From Dehalococcoidia bacterium (GTDB lineage Bacteria > Chloroflexota > Dehalococcoidia > GIF9 > UBA5629), in the NCBI GenBank assembly GCA_028715025.1, contig JAQTLG010000077.1, positions 1-7,493 on the forward strand: DNA of 7,493 bases, in the 5' to 3' direction. The notes under the pieces are model-generated. The model searched no databases and was not told the origin of the DNA. It saw nothing but the letters and a program-made list of their open reading frames with translations. Positions 1 through 6,385 of this stretch are shown one piece after another (position 1 is the first letter of the stretch; each line of letters starts with the position of its first letter). The translations under genes were made by a program, and so were the position numbers.

Positions 1-237
1 TTTGCTGTCGCCGACAGAGTCCACATCGGTCGTCCTGAAGCACTTCTGGCAGGACGTCAGCCGCCGTCCGGGAGGTACGGCCTGCCCCATAAAGTACGGC
101 TTAACCTGCACCATGCCGGCCGTGGTCAGCAGCAGAGTGGGATCACCGTGAGGTATTAATGAAGAGCTCGGTATAATCTTATGTTTCTTCTCTACGAAAA
201 AACCCAGGAAGGCTTTACGTATCTCGTTGCTGTTCAC
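1..237 (-). CDS. alaS: Alanine--tRNA ligase, N-terminal 79 residues (cut by window edge)
   Basis: Alanyl-tRNA synthetase charges tRNA-Ala with alanine in the cytoplasm, using ATP. Only the N-terminus of the class II catalytic domain is present; the frame is open to base 1. Visible family landmarks are NEIRKAFLGFF at residues 4-14, PSSSLIPHGDPTLL at 23-36, TTAGMVQVKPYF at 38-49 and TSCQKCFRTTD at 61-71, which together form the opening of the AlaS active-site domain. The start is GTG at 235-237, preceded by a GAGGAG ribosome binding site (bases 245-250) seven bases away; no better start is seen. The gene diverges from the zinc-ribbon operon on the other strand and has its own promoter at 256-285. 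The identification is very secure. The missing part should hold the rest of the catalytic core, the tRNA-binding, editing and C-terminal domains. Full-length AlaS is usually about 870 residues. Confidence 0.96.
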   Translation of the reverse strand, partial: MNSNEIRKAFLGFFVEKKHKIIPSSSLIPHGDPTLLLTTAGMVQVKPYFMGQAVPPGRRLTSCQKCFRTTDVDSVGDSK

Positions 238-255
238 AGGTAAACTCCTCGCAGC

Positions 256-285
256 ATTTTAGTGGAGTAAAAGCATCTAAGTCAA
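256..285 (-). promoter_or_regulatory. Predicted sigma70-type promoter of alaS
   Basis: Read on the minus strand, a -35 element TTGACT (bases 280-285) and a -10 element TAAAAT (256-261) are separated by 18 bases. Each differs from consensus at one position. Transcription would start near base 249, leaving a leader of only about 10-15 bases that just includes the GAGGAG ribosome binding site. I see no T-box or other long leader structure. This is a prediction from sequence only. Confidence 0.6.
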
Positions 286-321
286 TTTATACTCCCATCA
301 TGAAACGCCGGAAACGCTCTT

Positions 322-350
322 TTAACAAGTCCGATAACATGTGTTACAAT
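322..350 (+). promoter_or_regulatory. Predicted sigma70-type promoter of the fmdB-fmdB-thiD2 operon
   Basis: The -35 element TTAACA (322-327) and -10 element TACAAT (345-350) are separated by exactly 17 bases, and each differs from consensus at one position. The expected transcription start, near 357, gives a very short leader of about 15 bases with a GAGGAG ribosome binding site at 360-365. The promoter lies inside an apparent upstream extension of the first gene that begins at an ATG at 300. This argues that the extension is not translated and that the real start is at 372. The -35 boxes of this promoter and the alaS promoter are about 36 bases apart and face away from each other. Confidence 0.65.
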
Positions 351-371
351 CATAAAATCGAGGAGACTGAT

Positions 372-722
372 ATGCCTGTTTATGAGTACTGGTGCCCCGA
401 CTGCAAAATGCGGCAAGAGATATTGCTCCCGCGTTTCAACAGCGATCCTCCCCCTTGCCCCAAATGCGGGAGCAATGCGCTGCAGCGCAGGTTCTCCACG
501 TTCATGATGCAAAAATCATACAAGGCGGTATATGATGACATACTTGGGGATTCGCAGATGATGCGCGGCATGATGAACAATGATCCTCAGGCGTTAGCCG
601 CATGGAACAATAAGATGAGCGGCGGCGAACCTGTCGCCCCCGAATACCAGGAGACACTGGAGAGGATGGAGAGAGGTGAGGCACCGTCACTTCCTGCAGA
701 GGGAGGAGAAACTACGGGCTGA
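372..722 (+). CDS. FmdB-family small zinc-ribbon protein, first of a tandem pair
   Basis: This is a 116-residue cytoplasmic protein of the FmdB / CxxC-CxxC regulatory zinc-ribbon family. The N-terminus MPVYEYWCPDC is diagnostic. The four zinc ligands are C8, C11, C29 and C32, followed by the family motif RRFSTF at 39-44. The remainder is a charged, mostly helical tail with ERMERGEAPSLP near 98-108. The family takes its name from FmdB of methylotrophs, proposed to regulate formamidase, but most members have no known function. I chose ATG 372 because it has GAGGAG six bases upstream and because family members begin with MP(I/V)YEY. An in-frame ATG at 300 would add 24 residues that overlap the promoter. 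The next gene, a paralog, follows after 26 bases. Family assignment is strong and function unknown. Confidence 0.88.
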   Translation: MPVYEYWCPDCKMRQEILLPRFNSDPPPCPKCGSNALQRRFSTFMMQKSYKAVYDDILGDSQMMRGMMNNDPQALAAWNNKMSGGEPVAPEYQETLERMERGEAPSLPAEGGETTG

Positions 723-748
723 GCGATAAACTTCACAGGAGCCGTGAC

Positions 749-1123
749 ATGCCGATTTACGAGTATATCTGCTATAACTGTAAAAAGAAGGTGGGCATCT
801 TCATGCGTCCGCCCGCCATACAACAGGACCCCGCCTGCCCGGTATGCGGGCAGACCGGCTTGCGCCGTGTTTTCTCCAGCTTTGCAGTGGTTAAGTCGAC
901 TGCCACGGTCCACGAAGAAAGCGGCGAGCCCGGTCCGGGTATGTCGGCGGACTACTATAAAGATCCCCGCAATATCGGCCGCAGCCTGGAGAAGCAGTTT
1001 AAGAACATGAATATGGAGATACCCTCAGAGATACGAGACAGCATCGACAAGGCGAGGGAGGGCGTGCTCCCCGACTCTTTGCGGGACCTGAACAGTGCAA
1101 GCTCGGATTCTGCGTACAGTTGA
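749..1123 (+). CDS. FmdB-family small zinc-ribbon protein, second of a tandem pair
   Basis: This 124-residue protein is paralogous to the one just upstream. It starts MPIYEYICYNC and has zinc ligands C8, C11, C30 and C33, followed by RRVFSSF at 39-45. The tail aligns with that of its neighbour: DPRNIGRSLEKQF at 72-84 and the stretch IPSEIRDSIDKAREGVLP at 91-108 match the region around DPQALAAW and EYQETLERMERGEAP there. The pair is therefore probably an old duplication covering the whole length. The ATG start has AGGA (737-740) eight bases upstream. Its last 29 bases overlap the start of the ThiD2-like gene in another frame, so the two are likely translationally coupled. Zinc binding is inferred from the cysteine spacing. 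No partner or DNA target can be read from the sequence. Confidence 0.87.
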   Translation: MPIYEYICYNCKKKVGIFMRPPAIQQDPACPVCGQTGLRRVFSSFAVVKSTATVHEESGEPGPGMSADYYKDPRNIGRSLEKQFKNMNMEIPSEIRDSIDKAREGVLPDSLRDLNSASSDSAYS

Positions 1124-1532
1124 CGCCAACATCAACCGTGTCAGCGAGGGGTTGCGCGTCCTCGAAGACGTTTCCAGATTTATGCTTGAGGATGAAGATG
1201 CGACCCGCCGGCTCAAGTCCGTACGCCACCAGGTCAACGACCTGGCCCGCGGCCTGGGCATCCACCTGCTGCTGAGCAGAGATTCGGAGGGTGACATAGG
1301 CGCCGGCAGCGATATTGAAAAAGAACACAACGATCTCTCTTCCATAGTCAGGGCCAATGCAAAAAGGGCGCAGGAGGGGTTGCGCGTGCTGGAGGAGTTG
1401 ACCAAGCTTCCCGAGCTCAAAGACATGGTACCCGCCGATGAAATCAGACAGTCAAGATACCTTATTTATACCATAGAAGCCAACCTCATATCGCAGTTGT
1501 CCTCCCGTGAAACAAAACAGAGCAAAGATTAG
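1095..1532 (+). CDS. ThiD2-like protein, probable HMP-phosphate kinase of thiamin synthesis
   Basis: This 145-residue protein matches what I know of the ThiD2 domain, an all-helical module usually fused to the N-terminus of thiamin-phosphate synthase (ThiE). It is reported to phosphorylate hydroxymethylpyrimidine phosphate to the pyrophosphate. Visible motifs are RTVDANINRVSEGLRVLEDVSRF (split: RTVDANINRV at 7-16, SEGLRVLEDVSRF at 17-29), RHQVNDL at 44-50, a RDSEGDIG segment at 62-69, and the second copy ANAKRAQEGLRVLEEL at 87-102. The start is well fixed: an in-frame TGA lies at 1089-1091, conserved residues begin almost at once, and GTG 1095 is the only start codon between them, with GGGA eight bases upstream. 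No ThiE sequence follows, so this is a stand-alone form. It overlaps the upstream zinc-ribbon gene by 29 bases. No TPP riboswitch is evident ahead of the operon. Family assignment is fairly sure; the activity is inferred. Confidence 0.8.
   Translation: MQARILRTVDANINRVSEGLRVLEDVSRFMLEDEDATRRLKSVRHQVNDLARGLGIHLLLSRDSEGDIGAGSDIEKEHNDLSSIVRANAKRAQEGLRVLEELTKLPELKDMVPADEIRQSRYLIYTIEANLISQLSSRETKQSKD
1122..1406 (+). repeat. Internal helical duplication within the ThiD2-like gene
   Basis: Codons 10-28 (bases 1122-1178) and codons 87-104 (1353-1406) encode two related helices sharing AN followed by EGLRVLE in the same register. Fourteen bases are identical between the copies (1146-1159 and 1374-1387, gaggggttgcgcgt). 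This looks like the inherited two-fold pattern of the protein family rather than a recent DNA duplication, because the flanking codons differ widely. Confidence 0.7.
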
Positions 1533-1556
1533 GCATTTCTGCCGACCCGATTCTGG

Positions 1557-1585
1557 TTGACTTTAGTCGTTCCCGCTGGTACAAT
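1557..1585 (+). promoter_or_regulatory. Predicted sigma70-type promoter of hppA
   Basis: A -35 element TTGACT (1557-1562) and a -10 element TACAAT (1580-1585) are separated by exactly 17 bases, close to the ideal sigma70 promoter. Transcription should start near 1592, giving a leader of about 60 bases. The leader contains short GGCC-rich inverted repeats (1598-1609 and 1614-1624), an AT-rich stretch, and then a full-length ribosome binding site, AAGGAGGT, at 1642-1649. hppA can therefore be expressed independently of the upstream operon. I see no convincing rho-independent terminator between the ThiD2-like gene and this promoter, so read-through is also possible. Confidence 0.7.
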
Positions 1586-1652
1586 CCCACATTTGGTAGG
1601 CCCGTGCCTGTTAGGCCAGTGGCCACAATTAAAATTCAAATAAGGAGGTACT

Positions 1653-3833
1653 ATGGTACAAATTCCCCCGATCTTCTGGGTGGTACCTATTGCCGGTATA
1701 GTGACGGTGATATTTGCCGCCTGGCTGGCAATCAACGTCATGCGACGGCCGACGGGCACCCCGAAGATGAAAGAAATCGGCGACATGATTTTTGAGGGTG
1801 CGTGGGCCTTCCTTAAGCGGCAGTACGGCACCATCGCCATCTACTCGATTGTAGTGGCCATCGTAATCGGAGTGATCGTAGGTGTTCTGCCACCGGAGGA
1901 AGCGCTGCAAAAGGCCGGCTATGATCCCTTTTCGATCGGCTGGCATACGTCGCTTGCCTTCCTGGTCGGCGCAATCTGCTCAGGAATCTCCGGTTTTATC
2001 GGCATGTACGTTGCAGTTAAGTCCAACGTACGCTGTGCAGCTGCTGCGCAGAAGAACCTGACCGAAGCGGTCAGGGTAGCTCTTCACGGCGGCGCCGTAT
2101 CCGGTTTCCTTATCACCGCCCTCAGTCTGATCGGTGTAACTGTAATATTCTTCTCATTCGGCGGAGCCGAAACACCCGCATTATCCCCGCATCTTATCGT
2201 TGGCTTCGGCTTCGGCGCCAGCTTTGTGGCCCTCTTCGCCCAGCTCGGCGGCGGTATTTATACCAAGGCCGCTGACATGGGCGCCGACCTGGTCGGCAAA
2301 GTCGAAGCAGGCATCCCTGAGGACGATCCCCGTAACGCTGCGGTGATCGCAGACCTGGTAGGCGACAACGTCGGCGACTGCGCCGGCCGCGGCGCCGACC
2401 TCTTCGAATCCACGGCTGCCGAGAATATCGGCGCCATGATCCTCGGTGTCGTTGCATATGTTGCCACAGGCAACGTGGCATGGGTGCTCTTCCCGCTGGT
2501 CGTGCGCGGATTCGGCATGTTTGCCAGCATGATCGGCCTTATGATCGTAAAAGCCAAAGAGAACGAGAACGCCATGAACGCCCTCAACCGAGGGTATTAC
2601 GTGGCTATTGCACTATCCGTAGTCGGCCTGGCTATTACCGTATACTTTATGCTCGATAGCTGGTGGCTGTTCGCCGCCGGTGTTGTAGGCATCATCGCCA
2701 GTATAGCCATCATTTTCGTTACGCAATATTACACGGAATCACGCTATAAACCCGTCCAGGATATCGCCAATGCCTCCAAGACCGGTCCCGCCACCAACAT
2801 CGTGGCAGGCGTGGCAGTTGGCTTCGAAACAACCTTCGCCACGGCCGTAGTAATCGGCGCCGCTTTAATACTGGCCTTCGTATTCGGCGAAATGAGCGGA
2901 GTTAAAGGCGGAGGCGCCTTCGGCACGGCAGTGGCCACCATGGGCATGCTCATGACCTGCCCCTACGTGCTCTCCATGGACACCTTCGGCCCCATCACCG
3001 ACAACGCCAATGGCGTTAACGAGATGGCCGGCGCCGGACCCGAGATTCGCAAGATCACCGACAGGCTCGATGCCGTCGGCAACACTACCAAAGCGCTGAC
3101 CAAGGGCTACGCTATGGTATCAGCCGGCCTGGCCGCTTTCCTGCTCTTCCAGGCTTACCTGGACAGGGTATCATTCCTCAGGTACGGTGAGACCGGTACT
3201 TTCAACATCGTAAACATCGCCAATATCGAGGTCTTCGTCGGCGGGTTGATTGCCGCCATGCTTGTCTATCTCTTCAGCGCATGGGCCATAAAATCGGTCG
3301 GCAAGACCGCCAGCAGCATCATCGACGCGGTGCGCACCCAGTTCCGCGAGCACCCAGGCATCATGGCCGGGACCGAGAAGCCGAACTACGGTGAGATCGT
3401 TGATATCACCGCCAAGGCCGGACTCAAAGAGATGATCGCTCCGGCACTCCTGGTTGTGCTTGCGCCGGTGGTTGTCGGCCTGCTCTTCAAGTATCTACCC
3501 GCTATCCCGCTGCCTGACGGCAAGTTCTATACCTGGGACGCCGCACAGGTAGTGGCGGCTCTGCTCATGATCGGCACAATCGCAGGCATCATGCTCGCCT
3601 CCTTCATGAACAACGGCGGAGGTGCCTGGGACAATGCCAAGAAAATGATCGAAGACGATCAGCTCAAGGATGACAAGGGCAATATACTGGGCAAAGGCTC
3701 AGATGCTCACAAGGCCGCCGTGGTGGGCGATACAGTCGGCGATCCTTTCAAGGACACCGCCGGACCTTCACTTCACGTGCTGGTCAAGCTTCTCGCCACT
3801 ATCACGCTGGTCCTCTGCCCGCTCTTCGTCTAA
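1653..3833 (+). CDS. hppA: Membrane-bound proton-translocating pyrophosphatase, K+-independent type
   Basis: HppA hydrolyses inorganic pyrophosphate at the cytoplasmic side of the membrane and couples this to outward ion pumping. The 726-residue protein is full length and has about 16 predicted membrane helices. Substrate- and magnesium-binding motifs are intact: DMGADLVGKVEAG at 208-220 with EDDPRN at 223-228, DLVGDNVGDCAGRGADLFES at 234-253, DNANGVNEMAG at 450-460, and the C-terminal DAHKAAVVGDTVGDPFKDTAG at 684-704. The segment GNTTKALT at 476-483 carries Lys480 and Thr483, where potassium-dependent members have Ala and Ala or Gly. This marks the K+-independent class, whose known members pump protons rather than sodium. 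ATG 1653 follows a perfect AAGGAGGT by three bases, and a strong promoter lies upstream. The gene ends just before a shared terminator. Family identity is certain; ion specificity is inferred from the signature. Confidence 0.97.
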   Translation: MVQIPPIFWVVPIAGIVTVIFAAWLAINVMRRPTGTPKMKEIGDMIFEGAWAFLKRQYGTIAIYSIVVAIVIGVIVGVLPPEEALQKAGYDPFSIGWHTSLAFLVGAICSGISGFIGMYVAVKSNVRCAAAAQKNLTEAVRVALHGGAVSGFLITALSLIGVTVIFFSFGGAETPALSPHLIVGFGFGASFVALFAQLGGGIYTKAADMGADLVGKVEAGIPEDDPRNAAVIADLVGDNVGDCAGRGADLFESTAAENIGAMILGVVAYVATGNVAWVLFPLVVRGFGMFASMIGLMIVKAKENENAMNALNRGYYVAIALSVVGLAITVYFMLDSWWLFAAGVVGIIASIAIIFVTQYYTESRYKPVQDIANASKTGPATNIVAGVAVGFETTFATAVVIGAALILAFVFGEMSGVKGGGAFGTAVATMGMLMTCPYVLSMDTFGPITDNANGVNEMAGAGPEIRKITDRLDAVGNTTKALTKGYAMVSAGLAAFLLFQAYLDRVSFLRYGETGTFNIVNIANIEVFVGGLIAAMLVYLFSAWAIKSVGKTASSIIDAVRTQFREHPGIMAGTEKPNYGEIVDITAKAGLKEMIAPALLVVLAPVVVGLLFKYLPAIPLPDGKFYTWDAAQVVAALLMIGTIAGIMLASFMNNGGGAWDNAKKMIEDDQLKDDKGNILGKGSDAHKAAVVGDTVGDPFKDTAGPSLHVLVKLLATITLVLCPLFV

Positions 3834-3853
3834 TTCACATCAACCAGCCTATG

Positions 3854-3893
3854 AAAAAGGGGCAATCACCTGATAAAGGGATTGCCCCTTTTT
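3854..3893. terminator. Bidirectional rho-independent terminator between convergent genes
   Basis: A perfect 14-bp stem (3854-3867 pairing with 3880-3893) encloses a 12-base loop. The core is GGGGCAATC/GATTGCCCC, flanked by five A:T pairs. On the plus strand the stem ends in a T6 run (3889-3894), serving hppA; on the minus strand the outer A run becomes T5, serving the hydrolase operon. On the minus strand the hydrolase stop codon (3866-3868) lies in the stem, and the last codons (residues EKRGN) form the other arm, so the terminator overlaps coding sequence. Confidence 0.9.
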
Positions 3894-4489
3894 TCACGCC
3901 CTATGGTTGTCGCCGGCCCATGGCCCGGATAAACCACCGTATCATCGGGAAGGGTATACAATTTAGTCTGAATACTATGCTCGAGCTGCTCGTAGCTGCA
4001 GCCGGGGAAATCGGTCCTGCCGATGCCGGCATTAAAGAGCGTGTCACCGCTGAAAAGTATGCCGTGGCCGTAAAGGCTGATCTCGTCCGGGCTGTGCCCC
4101 GGAGTAAACAGCACTTTAAAATGCAGGTCGTCGATGTCGACGCTGTCCCCGTCGGACAGGAATAGGTCGGGCTCAGGTATTTTAGCTGACCCGCCGGACA
4201 TGGCCGCAACCAGCTTGATGAAAGCGCCGGGCGAAGATTTATCGACCCCAGCCCCGACTGCAAACCTGGCGCCCGTGGCGTCCTTAAGGGATTTGACCGC
4301 CCCTGTATGGTCGAAGTGGCTGTGCGTTACGACGATCAGCGACAGGGATAGGTTGTCGGCATTGAGAACCTTCAAAATGGTTTTGGAATCAGCTCCGGGA
4401 TCGATCACCATGGCATTCCTGGTGGTGTCCGATCCAACTATGTAGCAATTGGTGGCTATGAAACCTACGGTTAAAGCTCTTAATATCAT
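3866..4489 (-). CDS. Metallo-beta-lactamase-fold hydrolase, glyoxalase II-like
   Basis: This 207-residue cytoplasmic protein belongs to the short glyoxalase II-like branch of the metallo-beta-lactamase superfamily. The metal-binding set is complete: THSHFDH at 55-61 (H56, H58, D60, H61), TPGHS at 129-133 (H132), GDTLF at 148-152 (D149) and PGHGP at 188-192 (H190), plus the terminal GREKRGNPF typical of the branch. Members hydrolyse thioesters or other small esters; the substrate here is unknown, and no glutathione-binding C-terminal domain is present. I chose ATG 4487-4489, one base after the permease stop, because family members begin with MI(L/I)..LTVG..ATNCYIV. An ATG at 4528 would add 13 unconserved residues inside the permease gene. 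No good ribosome binding site sits at the usual distance (GAGGAG is about 16 bases upstream), so translation is probably coupled to the permease. It is the last gene of the four-gene operon. Confidence 0.9.
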   Translation of the reverse strand: MILRALTVGFIATNCYIVGSDTTRNAMVIDPGADSKTILKVLNADNLSLSLIVVTHSHFDHTGAVKSLKDATGARFAVGAGVDKSSPGAFIKLVAAMSGGSAKIPEPDLFLSDGDSVDIDDLHFKVLFTPGHSPDEISLYGHGILFSGDTLFNAGIGRTDFPGCSYEQLEHSIQTKLYTLPDDTVVYPGHGPATTIGREKRGNPFIR

Positions 4490-4490
4490 C

Positions 4491-5438
4491 TTATGTCGAT
4501 CTGATCTCCTCGCGCATAAACTTGACATAGGCTATGGTGAAACAGACGGCCGTCAACGCCACCAGCCCCACCAGTTGCGGCCAGACCAGCATCAGGCTCT
4601 GGCTGAGGGGCAGGGGCGACGGCATCAATCCCGAATACATACCTATCATCATCATGGTAGGACTGGTGCTGCCCATCATGGGCAAGAGTATAGCCTGGAT
4701 GCTTTCGGCGTAGAGTGTACCCGGCGAGATGCGGCTGACCATCCGGAAGATGTTGTCGTAATCGGCCACCTGTGCAACCGTTGAATCCTGGCTGAGGGGG
4801 AAAGCTGCCCCGGCGATAAGATTGGCTATAATCCCCATGAAAAGGAACATAAAGATCCAGACCGCAATAGAGGCGAGTACCGAGGTGGAGGTCTTCTTAA
4901 ACAGGACCGAGAAGAGCACCGATAGAGACATCCAAAAAGCTCCGTACAGGATGCTCACTATCACGAACATGAACAGCCTCAGTATCTCCTCCGCCTCGGG
5001 CGGCACGCCTATCAGTCTCAGTCCAAGTCCCGCCACTATGGCAACGACGCTGACGATCAGTACGCTTATCATGGTCAGTCCGGACAGAAATTTGCCATTG
5101 ATCAGGCTGTCGCGGTAAATGGGCTGCGCCAGTACTCGACTGAGGTTGCCCCCGATCCTCTCGCTGTTGATCGCATCGAAACCCAGGGCGATGCCGATTA
5201 TGGGAATAAAAATGGACATGAACAGTGGAAAGGAGAACGGTAAATCGCTGCCCGATACGACGAATAAACTTAAAAAGATGTTACTGGTCGAATCGCCGAC
5301 GGCGGCCCTGATGTTCTGGGCTGCTATGTATATGGTGGCTATGCCGGCCAGATATACCAGTAAAAACAGAATAATAAACCTTTTGCTGTTAAAGCTGTCA
5401 GCCAGCTCTTTCCTGAGTATCTCCAGTAATCCGTTCAT
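4491..5438 (-). CDS. ABC-2 type transporter permease
   Basis: This membrane subunit of an ABC transporter has about 315 residues and six predicted membrane helices, roughly at residues 20-40, 69-87, 117-144, 155-181, 185-212 and 281-306. It belongs to the ABC-2 / NosY-like group. The family signature follows helix 2, where GFDAINSERIGGNLSRVLAQ (residues 86-105) forms the cytoplasmic coupling segment, then YRDSLINGKFLSG. A large extracytoplasmic loop lies between helices 5 and 6. Two starts are possible: GTG 5442-5444, overlapping the ATPase stop by GTGA, or ATG 5436-5438, two codons later and nine bases after AAAGG. I prefer the ATG for its ribosome-binding-site spacing; the difference is trivial. 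It pairs with the ATPase immediately upstream. The cargo cannot be read from the sequence; related systems export drugs, peptides or lipids, or remodel the envelope. Confidence 0.88.
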   Translation of the reverse strand: MNGLLEILRKELADSFNSKRFIILFLLVYLAGIATIYIAAQNIRAAVGDSTSNIFLSLFVVSGSDLPFSFPLFMSIFIPIIGIALGFDAINSERIGGNLSRVLAQPIYRDSLINGKFLSGLTMISVLIVSVVAIVAGLGLRLIGVPPEAEEILRLFMFVIVSILYGAFWMSLSVLFSVLFKKTSTSVLASIAVWIFMFLFMGIIANLIAGAAFPLSQDSTVAQVADYDNIFRMVSRISPGTLYAESIQAILLPMMGSTSPTMMMIGMYSGLMPSPLPLSQSLMLVWPQLVGLVALTAVCFTIAYVKFMREEIRST

Positions 5439-5440
5439 GT

Positions 5441-6376
5441 TCACGAACCTTTAAAATACTGCATGTATATATCTTCCAGCGCGAACTCCTCGACCTTCAT
5501 CTGTACCTTGAGCCCGGTTGTCTCAAGCACCACACGGCTGAGCTCTACGCTGATATCATCATCGGCGGCGACGACGGTGCTGTCCGCCACGCTGTCGATA
5601 CTGCGGACACCGGGTATCCCATTTATCTCAGTGCGCACCCGGTCCGCAAGCTGGGCGATGGGAAGGATAATATGGTAATTACCTTTTCTAAGTGCTTCCC
5701 TGCCGAGCTTGTCGACCGACCCGGTGGCTATCAGCTGTCCCCGGGAGAAGATCCCGACGCAGCTGCATACCTTTTGCAGCTGATGTAGCTGGTGGGACGA
5801 GATGATAACCGTGACCTTTTGCCGTGCCATGGTCTTAATCAGATTGAGGACCTGGTCGGTGCCCTCCGGATCTATGCCCGAAGTAGGTTCATCGAAGATG
5901 GCGATTTTAGGCTGTTTAATCATGACATCGGCGATGCCCAGGCGCTGCTTCATGCCATGAGAGAATGTGCCCACGGGCTGGTTCGCCCGGTCTTTCAGTC
6001 CTACCACTTCGAACAATTCATCGATCGTGGCCTTAAGGCCGCTGCCTCCAAGGCCGTTGAGGCGGCCTGTATATTCAAGGTTTTCCCGGGCCGTCATATC
6101 ATCGTAAAAACCGATCTTTTCCGGCATATAGCCGACTATGCTCTTGACCTTGATCGGTTCGCGCAGGGGATTAAATCCGTTGATAAGCACCGATCCCGAT
6201 GTAGGCTCGCAGAAGCCCATCAGCATAAGTATGGTAGTGGTCTTGCCGGCGCCGTTGGGACCGAGCAGGCCGAAAACCTCGCCCTCCTCAATACGGAGGT
6301 TGAGGCTGTTAACGGCTGTAAACTTGCCGTAGATCTTGGTTAAATCGTGCGTCTCGACTATCAGGTTTTCGCTCAT
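5441..6376 (-). CDS. ABC transporter ATP-binding protein, CcmA/DrrA-like
   Basis: This 311-residue cytoplasmic ATPase drives the ABC-2 permease encoded next. All motifs are present: Walker A GPNGAGKT at 39-46, Q-loop region GYMPEKIGFYDDMT at 82-95, signature FSHGMKQR at 138-145, Walker B IAIFDEP at 158-164, D-loop SGIDP at 166-170 and the switch histidine H195 in ISSHQ. The Q-loop glutamine is replaced by glutamate E86, which is common in this subfamily, and the signature is SHGM rather than SGGQ, also a known variant. After about residue 225 comes a roughly 85-residue C-terminal extension typical of drug- and polysaccharide-export ATPases. The ATG start lies nine bases after the stop of the NEW3 protein, with only a weak GGG ribosome-binding element, so coupling is likely. 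Its stop overlaps the alternative GTG start of the permease. Confidence 0.95.
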   Translation of the reverse strand: MSENLIVETHDLTKIYGKFTAVNSLNLRIEEGEVFGLLGPNGAGKTTTILMLMGFCEPTSGSVLINGFNPLREPIKVKSIVGYMPEKIGFYDDMTARENLEYTGRLNGLGGSGLKATIDELFEVVGLKDRANQPVGTFSHGMKQRLGIADVMIKQPKIAIFDEPTSGIDPEGTDQVLNLIKTMARQKVTVIISSHQLHQLQKVCSCVGIFSRGQLIATGSVDKLGREALRKGNYHIILPIAQLADRVRTEINGIPGVRSIDSVADSTVVAADDDISVELSRVVLETTGLKVQMKVEEFALEDIYMQYFKGS

Positions 6377-6385
6377 ATTTGCCCG

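Noticed and set aside
300..371. A 24-residue N-terminal extension of the first zinc-ribbon protein, from ATG 300
   Set aside because: The region holds a near-consensus promoter and the extension is not like the family, which begins MPxYEY at ATG 372 behind a good ribosome binding site.
1629..2587. Several minus-strand open frames of about 95-109 codons across hppA and its leader
   Set aside because: They are antisense to a full-length, well-conserved pyrophosphatase; their arginine-, proline- or alanine-rich sequences are typical of shadow translation.
5792..6343. A 183-codon open frame on the plus strand
   Set aside because: It lies wholly antisense to the ABC ATPase, which has every nucleotide-binding motif; this frame is a shadow.
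5441..6376. Glutamate in place of the Q-loop glutamine and SHGM in place of SGGQ in the ATPase, as possible inactivation
   Set aside because: Both variants are common in active ABC-2 type ATPases of this subfamily, and Walker A, Walker B and the switch histidine are intact.
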